DNA of 64,000 nt from Aestuariimicrobium soli (GTDB taxonomy: Bacteria > Actinomycetota > Actinomycetes > Propionibacteriales > Propionibacteriaceae), in assembly GCF_051192575.1 (NCBI RefSeq), contig NZ_JBPJSQ010000001.1:1-64000 (forward strand), in the 5' to 3' direction. Both the position numbers and the translations under genes were made by a program. The notes under the pieces were generated by a model, which saw only the letters and a program-made list of their open reading frames with translations, had not been told where the DNA came from and did no database searches. Shown piece after piece: positions 58,011 to 64,000 of the stretch (position 1 is its first letter; each line of letters begins with the position of its first letter).

Positions 58011-59291
58011 TCAGCTGACCCGCTCGATCACCAGCGGGGCGGACGAGGCTGCCGCTCCCGACTCGATCGTCCAGCCACCGGCCAGCGCCTGCTTCGCGCG
58101 GTCGAACGCGTCGGGGGTGTCGGTGAGCAGGGTGAACAGCGGCTGACCCGTGGTCACCCGGTCACCCGGCTTGGCGTGCATGACCACCCCGGCGCCGGCC
58201 TGCACCGGGTCTTCCTTGCGCGCCCGACCGGCCCCCAGCCGCCAGGCGGCCAATCCGACGGCCATCGCGTCGAGTCGGGTGAGGGTGCCGGAGCCGTCGG
58301 CGGTGACCACCTCGTTGTGCCGCGCCGTCGGCAGCGGGGCATCGGGGTCGCCGTCCTGGGCGCGGATCATCGCCTTCCAGACATCCATGGCCGACCCGTC
58401 GGCCAGCTTGTCGGCCGGGTCGACGTCGACGCCGGCGGCCTGCACCATCTCGCGGGCGAGGGCCAGCGTCAGCTCCACCACATCGGCGGGTCCGCCACCG
58501 GCGAGCACCTCCACCGACTCGGCGACCTCGATGCCGTTGCCGGCGGTGAGGCCGAGCGGGGTGTCCATGCCGGTCAGCAGGGCGACGGTGTTCACGCCGG
58601 CCGCCGTGCCGAGCGCCACCATGCGGGTGGCCAGTTCGCGGGCCTTGTCGAGGGTGTCCATGAACGCGCCGGCGCCGACCTTCACGTCGAGCACCAGCGA
58701 GTCGGTGCCCTCGGCGATCTTCTTCGACATGATCGAGCTGGCGATCAGGGGAATGGCCTCAACGGTGCCGGTGACGTCGCGCAGCGCGTAGAGCTTCTTG
58801 TCGGCCGGGGCGAGCCCCGTGCCGGCGGCGCAGATGACGGCGCCGACCTCTTCGAGCTGGCGCATCATCTCGTCATTGCTGAGGGCGGCCCGCCACCCGG
58901 GAATCGCCTCGAGCTTGTCGAGGGTTCCGCCGGTGTGGCCGAGGCCTCGTCCGCTCAGCTGCGGAACCGCGACGCCACAGGCGGCCACCAGCGGGGCCAA
59001 CGGCAGGGTGATCTTGTCGCCGACGCCCCCCGTGGAGTGCTTGTCGGCGGTGGGGCGGGACAACCCCGAGAAGTCGAGCCGCTCGCCGGTGTTGATCATG
59101 GCGGTCGTCCAGGTGGAGAGCTCGGCATCGGCCATGCCGCGGAAGTAGATGGCCATCGCCATGGCCGACATCTGCTCGTCGGCGACGTCGCCGCGGGTGT
59201 AGGCCGGGATCAGCCAGTCGATCTGGTCGGCGGTCAGCTCGGCACCCGACCGCTTGGCGCGAATCAGCTCGACAGCATCGAAGGAACTCAT
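58011..59291 (-). CDS. deoA: Thymidine phosphorylase
   Basis: A 426-residue pyrimidine-nucleoside phosphorylase. The signature LSRPTADKHSTGGVGDKITLPLAP is present in the N-terminal third, with SGRGLGHTGGTLDKLEAIPG and the C-terminal domain KPGDRVTTGQPLFTL. It converts thymidine and phosphate to thymine and 2-deoxyribose 1-phosphate. ATG 59291 gives the family N-terminus; the longer frame upstream overlaps the divergent VOC gene. Confidence 0.93.
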   Translation of the reverse strand: MSSFDAVELIRAKRSGAELTADQIDWLIPAYTRGDVADEQMSAMAMAIYFRGMADAELSTWTTAMINTGERLDFSGLSRPTADKHSTGGVGDKITLPLAPLVAACGVAVPQLSGRGLGHTGGTLDKLEAIPGWRAALSNDEMMRQLEEVGAVICAAGTGLAPADKKLYALRDVTGTVEAIPLIASSIMSKKIAEGTDSLVLDVKVGAGAFMDTLDKARELATRMVALGTAAGVNTVALLTGMDTPLGLTAGNGIEVAESVEVLAGGGPADVVELTLALAREMVQAAGVDVDPADKLADGSAMDVWKAMIRAQDGDPDAPLPTARHNEVVTADGSGTLTRLDAMAVGLAAWRLGAGRARKEDPVQAGAGVVMHAKPGDRVTTGQPLFTLLTDTPDAFDRAKQALAGGWTIESGAAASSAPLVIERVS

Positions 59292-59337
59292 GGCGGCAGT
59301 ATGGCAGTCGAGGTCTGGGCGGTGGCAGACTCCCCCC

Positions 59338-59727
59338 ATGACGCCCCACCTGCAGGTCACCTCCGTCACGCTGGGCTGCCCCGACCCGGTGGCCCTCGCC
59401 CAGTTCTACGCCCACCTGCTCGACACCACCGTCACCTCGCAGGAACCCGGCTGGGCCCAACTCACGGCCCCTCGTCCGCTCGATGCGCAGGGGCGCGGGG
59501 GAGTCACCCTCAACTTCGAGCGCGAAGCCCAGTGGACCACACCCGTGTGGCCGGCCGAGGCCGGGCGTCAGTTCGCCAGTCAGCATCTCGACATCTGGGT
59601 GGACGACCTGGACGCCTCGGTCGCCTGGGCCCTCGACTGCGGGGCCACACTGGCCGCCGAACAACCCCAGGACACGGTGCGGGTGATGATCGACCCCGCC
59701 GGGCATCCGTTCTGCCTGTTCGCCTGA
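59338..59727 (+). CDS. VOC-superfamily (glyoxalase-like) protein
   Basis: A 129-residue protein with the two-module beta-alpha-beta-beta-beta pattern: VTSVTLGCPDPVALAQFYAHLL begins module one and QHLDIWVDDLDASVAWALDCGA module two, ending IDPAGHPFCLF. A possible metal His lies in HLDIWVDD. This branch is often labelled glyoxalase-like; substrate unknown. The start ATG directly follows CAGACTCCCCCC, perhaps leaderless. Confidence 0.82.
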   Translation: MTPHLQVTSVTLGCPDPVALAQFYAHLLDTTVTSQEPGWAQLTAPRPLDAQGRGGVTLNFEREAQWTTPVWPAEAGRQFASQHLDIWVDDLDASVAWALDCGATLAAEQPQDTVRVMIDPAGHPFCLFA

Positions 59728-59750
59728 TCCGGCCGCCGGCGGCGCGCCGA

Positions 59751-59756
59751 TAGGCT
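59751..59756 (+). promoter_or_regulatory. Putative leaderless -10 box (FAH gene)
   Basis: TAGGCT is followed by seven bases and the ATG at 59764. Confidence 0.55.
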
Positions 59757-59763
59757 TGGGCCC

Positions 59764-60567
59764 ATGCGCATCGCCCGATACTCCCTGCCCGGGGCCGACC
59801 CCGCCTTCGGCATCGTCGAACTGGCCGCCGACCAGGGCAACCACCCCGACACCGTCTCGCAGATCACGGGTGACCCGCTGGCCGGGCCCGTCAACTACAC
59901 GGGGCAGCGGCACGGGTTGGACGAGGTGCGCCTGCTCGCGCCGGTGATCCCGCGCTCCAAGGTGATCGGTGTGGGGCGCAACTACGCCGCCCACGCCGCC
60001 GAACTGGGCAACGAGGTGCCCGACCGTCCGCTGCTGTTCTTCAAGCCGAACACGTCGGTGATCGGGCCGGGCGAGGCCATCGTGAAGCCCGCCGAGGTCA
60101 CCGAACTGAGCTACGAGGGCGAACTGGCCGTCGTCATCGGGCGGATCGCCAAGCACGTTCCCCCCGAGCGGGTGCAGGAGGTCATCTTCGGCTACACCGT
60201 CGCCAATGACGTCACCGCCCGCGACCTGCAGAAGCCCGAGGGCCAGTGGGCCAGGGCCAAGGGTTGGGACACCTTCTGCCCGCTCGGCCCGTGGCTGGTC
60301 ACCCACCTGTCGGTGGACGAGGCCGGGCGCCTCGGGGTCAGCACCACCCTCGACGGTGAGACCCGCCAGGACGGCAACACCGACCTGATGATCCGCTCCA
60401 TCACCGACCTGGTCAGCTACATCTCGGCCTTCACCACCCTGCTGCCCGGTGACGTCATTCTCACCGGCACCCCGGCCGGGGTCGGCGCGATGCAGGCCGG
60501 GCAGGAGGTCAGTGTCACCGTCGAGGGAATCGGGACGCTCACCAACCCCGTGGTGGACGAGGACTGA
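59764..60567 (+). CDS. Fumarylacetoacetate hydrolase family protein
   Basis: A 267-residue FAH-fold protein. The short N-terminal domain leads into KVIGVGRNYAAHAAELG, the metal ligands in ELSYEGELAVVIGR (two Glu) and the Asp in YTVANDVTARDLQ, and the C-terminal GDVILTGTPAGVGAMQAGQEV. The family includes acylpyruvases and oxaloacetate decarboxylases. In many actinobacteria this gene lies next to gltX; here a CPBP protease gene follows after 4 nt. Confidence 0.88.
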   Translation: MRIARYSLPGADPAFGIVELAADQGNHPDTVSQITGDPLAGPVNYTGQRHGLDEVRLLAPVIPRSKVIGVGRNYAAHAAELGNEVPDRPLLFFKPNTSVIGPGEAIVKPAEVTELSYEGELAVVIGRIAKHVPPERVQEVIFGYTVANDVTARDLQKPEGQWARAKGWDTFCPLGPWLVTHLSVDEAGRLGVSTTLDGETRQDGNTDLMIRSITDLVSYISAFTTLLPGDVILTGTPAGVGAMQAGQEVSVTVEGIGTLTNPVVDED

Positions 60568-60571
60568 GCCG

Positions 60572-61510
60572 GTGCAGCAGATTCTCGAGCCGGTCGCCGA
60601 TCCCGAGCCGTCGGCGGCCTACCCCGATGTGCTGCGGCGCGGCAACCAGGCGGTCATCCGCTGCATCCTCGGGGTGCTGATCGGGCTGTCGGGCTACGCC
60701 ATCATCGTGCCGCTGGTCGCCCAGCTGGCCGCGGGAGTGGGCTGGCTGGTGCGTCGTCCGGGGGGTTCGTTCGCGGACTACTCGAAGCGGGCGCTGTCGT
60801 ACCAGTTGCCGGAGGGGCTGGCGGCCACCCATCTCGGACTGGCGATGCTCATTCCCATCAGCATCGCCCTGGTGTGGGGGTGGCACCGGATTCGCCCGGC
60901 GTGGCTGGCCTCGGTGCAACCGGGCATGCGCTGGCGTTACCTGCTCGGCTGCCTGGTGATCGCGGCGGTGTCGTTGAACGCCGTCATGTGGATCTCGCAG
61001 TGGGGCCAGTCGCCGACCTGGTCGGTGCCGGCGCAGGCGTGGCTGTGGGTGCTGTTCGTGGTGCTGCTCTCACCGCTGCAGGCGGCGGGGGAGGAGTTCT
61101 TCTTCCGCGGCTACCTGCTGCAGGCCCTCGGCGGCATCACCCGCAACCGCTGGGTCGCCGTGGTGGCGACGGCGCTGGTGTTCGCCCTCTTCCACGGCGT
61201 GCAGAACGTCTGGCTGTTCGTCGACCGGTTCGCGTTCGGCCTGCTCGCGGGCGCACTGGTGGTGCTCACCGGTGGCATCGAGGCGGGCATCGCTGCGCAC
61301 GTGGTCAACAACGTGTTCGCGTTCGGCTACGCCATCTTCTCCGGCGGTGCGGCGAGTGCGAAGGGCGTCACTGAGATCACCGCGATGGCGGCCGTGTGGG
61401 ATGTCGCGGGCTTCGCCGTGACGGCCGCGCTGTGCTGGTGGTTCGGTCGTCGCCTGAACGTGGCCGATCGCACTCCCGCGGATTTGAGCGCAGGGGCTGG
61501 CGTGCTCTAG
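60572..61510 (+). CDS. CPBP-family intramembrane metalloprotease
   Basis: A 312-residue membrane protein with about eight hydrophobic segments. The three CPBP motifs are in order: AAGEEFFFRGYLLQAL (EExxxR), VFALFHGVQN (FxxxH) and AAHVVNNVFAFGYA (HxxxN). Such proteases, related to Rce1, act in prenyl-protein processing or peptide maturation in some bacteria. GTG 60572 is chosen because GAGGA lies upstream and the preceding in-frame codons overlap the FAH gene. Confidence 0.85.
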   Translation: MQQILEPVADPEPSAAYPDVLRRGNQAVIRCILGVLIGLSGYAIIVPLVAQLAAGVGWLVRRPGGSFADYSKRALSYQLPEGLAATHLGLAMLIPISIALVWGWHRIRPAWLASVQPGMRWRYLLGCLVIAAVSLNAVMWISQWGQSPTWSVPAQAWLWVLFVVLLSPLQAAGEEFFFRGYLLQALGGITRNRWVAVVATALVFALFHGVQNVWLFVDRFAFGLLAGALVVLTGGIEAGIAAHVVNNVFAFGYAIFSGGAASAKGVTEITAMAAVWDVAGFAVTAALCWWFGRRLNVADRTPADLSAGAGVL

Positions 61511-61571
61511 AGTTGGTCCTCGTTGCCGGGCAGTGCGGTGGGTCTCGATCCGCCGGGCGAGTCGGCAGCGT

Positions 61572-61643
61572 AGGGGTATGGTGTAATTGGCAACACGAAG
61601 GTTTCTGGTTCCTTTATTCTAGGTTCGAGTCCTAGTACCCCTG
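61572..61643 (+). tRNA. tRNA-Gln (anticodon CTG)
   Basis: A 72-nt cloverleaf: acceptor AGGGGTA with TACCCCT, D stem GTGT with ACAC, anticodon loop TTCTGGT giving CTG, T stem CTAGG with CCTAG around TTCGAGT, discriminator G. The anticodon stem is AAGGT with TCCTT, leaving a T-T mismatch next to the loop. The CCA end is not encoded. Confidence 0.93.
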
Positions 61644-61712
61644 CGGAGAGCAATTTGGCAGCCCGCAAGGTTTCCAGTAAAGTTCTTCAAGCGCTGGCCC
61701 AGCCAGCAGCTG

Positions 61713-61785
61713 GCCCCCGTTGTGTAGCGGCCCAGCACGCCGCCCTCTCACGGCGGTAGCGCCGGTTCAAATCCGGTCGGGGGTA
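61713..61785 (+). tRNA. tRNA-Glu (anticodon CTC)
   Basis: A 73-nt cloverleaf: acceptor GCCCCCG with CGGGGGT (one G-T pair), anticodon stem CCGCC with GGCGG around CTCTCAC giving anticodon CTC, T loop TTCAAAT. CCA is not encoded. It lies 69 nt after tRNA-Gln, probably in one transcript. Confidence 0.94.
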
Positions 61786-61791
61786 CGGAAC

Positions 61792-61821
61792 AGGCCCGTC
61801 AGGCAACTGACGGGCCTTCTT
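61792..61821 (+). terminator. tRNA operon terminator
   Basis: An 11-bp perfect stem AGGCCCGTCAG (61792-61802) with CTGACGGGCCT (61807-61817), GCAA tetraloop and a TTCTTC tail, seven nt after tRNA-Glu. Confidence 0.88.
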
Positions 61822-61870
61822 CGTGTCCCTACCCGCACGAACCCGCGCCCAGGGCTGGTTGAATCGTTTC

Positions 61871-64000
61871 ATGCTCGATGACGCCCGCCTGATCACCGCC
61901 CCCGACGACCACGACGGCAGCGCACCGCTGTTCGTCCGCTCGTTCCGCCTCGACCCCGATCACGGTGCGGTCGCCTCCGCGCACTGGCTGGTCACCGCCC
62001 ACGGGGTGGTGGAACCGCGGCTCGGCGGTCGTCCGGTGGCACCCGACGTGCTCACCCCCGGCTGGTCGAGCTACGAGTGGCGCCTGCGGGTGCGCGATCT
62101 CGACGTCACCGAGGTGATCCGCGACCTGACCGCCAACGAGCCGGGGGCCGAACTCGAGGCGAGTGCCCTGGTGGGCCACGGCTGGTGGGCCGGGCGGCTC
62201 ACCTGGGAGCCGGGCAGGCGCCACCTGTACGGCGATACGGTCGGCTTCGCCGGTCGCCTGGAGCTCACCTTTGACGACGGTCACCGCCAGACCGTGGTCA
62301 CCGACGGTGACTGGCGGGTGCGGGGCTCCGACGTGCTGGACGACGACCTCTACGACGGGCAGACCATCGACGCGCGCCGTCGGGGCGACACCCTCCCGGA
62401 GCGCCCGGTCGTGGTGAATGAGCTTGACCCGGGCGTGCTGGTGGGCCACCCGAACCCGCCGATCGTCCGGCACGAGGAACTCGCTCCCGTGCAGGTGACC
62501 CGGTCACCATCGGGGCGCACACTGGTCGACTTCGGCCAGAACCTGGTCGGCTGGGTCAGAGCCACGGTGCGCGGCGACGCGGGGGCCGTGGTGACCCTGC
62601 GGCACGCCGAGGTGCTCGAAGACCGGGAACTGGGCGTGCGTCCGTTGCGCGATGCCAAGGCCACCGATCGGTTCGTGCTGTCGGGCGGCACCGATGTCTT
62701 CGAGCCGACGCTCACCTTCCACGGCTTCCGCTACGTCGAGGTCGACGGCTGGCCCGAGGGGGTCGACCTGGCTTCCGGTCTGCGGGCGGTGGTCGTCTCC
62801 TCCGACCTGCGGCGCACCGGCACCTTCGAGTCGTCGCACGACGGCCTCAACCAGCTGCACCGCAATGTTGTCTGGGGGCTGCGCGGCAATGTGGTCGGCG
62901 TGCCCACCGACTGCCCCCAACGCGACGAACGACTCGGCTGGACGGGAGACCTCGCCGTCTTCGCGCCCTCGGCCTGCTTCCTCTACGACGTCGGCCCCTT
63001 CCTCGCCGACTGGCTGCGCGACCTGCGCGCCGAGCAGGTGCACCAGCACGGCAGGGTGCCCTTCGTCGTGCCCGACCCGCTGAAGTACCTCTCGGACGAC
63101 GCGGCCACCCCGGCCATCTGGGCCGATGCCGCGGTCTGGGTGCCGTGGGCGGCCTGGCAGGCCTACGGCGATGCCGAAGCGTTGGCCGAGGCCTACCCGG
63201 CGATGGTCGACCATGTGGACCACGTCACCGGTCTGCTCTCGCCCTCAGGCTTGTGGGACACGGGCTTCCAGTTCGGCGACTGGCTCGACCCGGCGGCTCC
63301 CGCGGAGGCGGCCGACCAGGCGCGCGCCGACAAGGGCGTGGTCGCCACGGCCGCGTTCATCCGCAGTTGTCGACTCACCGCCGAGGCGGCCCGCCTGCTC
63401 GGCCACGACGCTGACGCCGCCCGGTTGGACGAGGTGGCGACCCGCACGACGGCCGCCTTCAACGAGCACTGGGTGGGCGACGACGGCACCGTGTTCTCGG
63501 ACTGCCCGACCGTGTATGCCCTCGCCATCGTCTTCGGACTGCTCGAGGGCGACCGGTTGACCGGGGCGGGGGACAGGTTGGCCCAGCTGACCCGGGACGA
63601 GGGTCACGTGATCGCCACCGGGTTCGCCGGCACCCCGTTCGTCTGCGACGCGCTGACGCTCACCGGGCACCTGGACGATGCGATGGCACTGCTGTTGCAG
63701 ACCGCCTGCCCGTCGTGGCTGTACCCCGTGACCATGGGAGCCACCACCATCTGGGAGCGCTGGGACTCGATGCTGCCCGACGGCTCCATCAATCCCGGAT
63801 CGATGACCAGCTTCAACCACTACGCGCTGGGCGCGGTGGCCGACTGGCTGCACCGCTCGATCGCCGGCCTGGCCCCCGCCGAGCCCGGGTATGCGCGGGT
63901 GAGGTTCGCACCGGTGCTGCCGTCGGCCGAGCAGGCTCCCGGGCTCGACTGGGCAGGAGCCTCGCTCGACACCCCCCACGGACGAGTGTCGATCCGGTGG
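61871..64000 (+). CDS. Alpha-L-rhamnosidase (GH78), 3' end cut by window
   Basis: The frame stays open from ATG 61871 to the last base, 710 codons, so the gene continues beyond the window. N-terminal beta-sandwich domains (RSFRLDPD, LTANEPGAELEA, TLVDFGQNLVGWVRA, HGFRYVEVDGW) precede the (alpha/alpha)6 barrel. The barrel holds the catalytic motifs CPQRDERLGWTGDL and GATTIWERWDSMLPDG typical of GH78. There is no signal peptide, so it would cleave rhamnosides taken up into the cell. A TTGAAT box six bases before the ATG hints at a leaderless transcript. Confidence 0.92.
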   Translation, partial: MLDDARLITAPDDHDGSAPLFVRSFRLDPDHGAVASAHWLVTAHGVVEPRLGGRPVAPDVLTPGWSSYEWRLRVRDLDVTEVIRDLTANEPGAELEASALVGHGWWAGRLTWEPGRRHLYGDTVGFAGRLELTFDDGHRQTVVTDGDWRVRGSDVLDDDLYDGQTIDARRRGDTLPERPVVVNELDPGVLVGHPNPPIVRHEELAPVQVTRSPSGRTLVDFGQNLVGWVRATVRGDAGAVVTLRHAEVLEDRELGVRPLRDAKATDRFVLSGGTDVFEPTLTFHGFRYVEVDGWPEGVDLASGLRAVVVSSDLRRTGTFESSHDGLNQLHRNVVWGLRGNVVGVPTDCPQRDERLGWTGDLAVFAPSACFLYDVGPFLADWLRDLRAEQVHQHGRVPFVVPDPLKYLSDDAATPAIWADAAVWVPWAAWQAYGDAEALAEAYPAMVDHVDHVTGLLSPSGLWDTGFQFGDWLDPAAPAEAADQARADKGVVATAAFIRSCRLTAEAARLLGHDADAARLDEVATRTTAAFNEHWVGDDGTVFSDCPTVYALAIVFGLLEGDRLTGAGDRLAQLTRDEGHVIATGFAGTPFVCDALTLTGHLDDAMALLLQTACPSWLYPVTMGATTIWERWDSMLPDGSINPGSMTSFNHYALGAVADWLHRSIAGLAPAEPGYARVRFAPVLPSAEQAPGLDWAGASLDTPHGRVSIRW

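Overview
The window is high-GC (roughly two-thirds GC), densely packed chromosomal DNA of an actinobacterium. The 16S rRNA, the tatA-tatC, pafB-pafC and scpA-scpB neighbourhoods, the many ATGA/GTGA start-stop overlaps and the gene order point to the order Propionibacteriales, probably Propionibacteriaceae. The family is an inference. I see no prophage, insertion sequence or CRISPR array; nearly everything is housekeeping.

Layout. 1-5503: a complete 16S-23S-5S rRNA operon without spacer tRNAs, with a 23S processing stem and a strong terminator. 5504-6056: a non-coding tandem-duplicated region. 6057-12357: an operon of a charged repeat/TPR protein, HAD phosphatase, small conserved protein, tlyA, NAD kinase and recN. 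12409-13470: a reversed ATP-dependent DNA ligase (LigC type). 13623-22050: pyrG, Nudix, xerD, parA-like, RHH-like protein, scpA, scpB, rluB and pafA. 22109-31230: FKBP lipoprotein, gluQ-RS, pafB, pafC, tatA, tatC, lipid kinase and a Ski2/HelY helicase. This is the usual downstream neighbourhood of the actinobacterial proteasome locus, but no proteasome or Pup genes lie upstream of pafA. 31432-41147: a self-regulating GntR-MFS pair, tldE/tldD, a hisH-hisF-dehydrogenase-HIT-sialidase operon, and a TerC transporter behind a likely manganese riboswitch.

41320-57989 is dominated by branched-chain amino acid synthesis: ilvD, an ilv attenuator with a 10-residue leader peptide followed by ilvB-ilvN-ilvC, leuB, ilvE and cimA. 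Citramalate synthase (CimA) would supply 2-oxobutyrate from pyruvate, which then enters the same IlvBN/IlvC/IlvD/IlvE steps used for valine. Between them lie a truncated CBS-domain gene, a kinase-like protein, an NfeD-flotillin pair, an HtrA protease and an esterase. 58011-64000 holds deoA, a VOC protein, an FAH-family hydrolase, a CPBP protease, tRNA-Gln, tRNA-Glu and the start of an alpha-L-rhamnosidase cut by the window end.

Recurring signals: many genes appear leaderless, with a TAGGCT-like -10 box six or seven bases before the start codon. Three copies of a long palindromic terminator-like element lie between 47.8 and 51.4 kb. The word CGGACGA/TCGTCCG is strikingly frequent on both strands and forces unusual GGA-CGA codons. 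In the 16S rRNA, helix 30 carries a compensated two-base-pair change.
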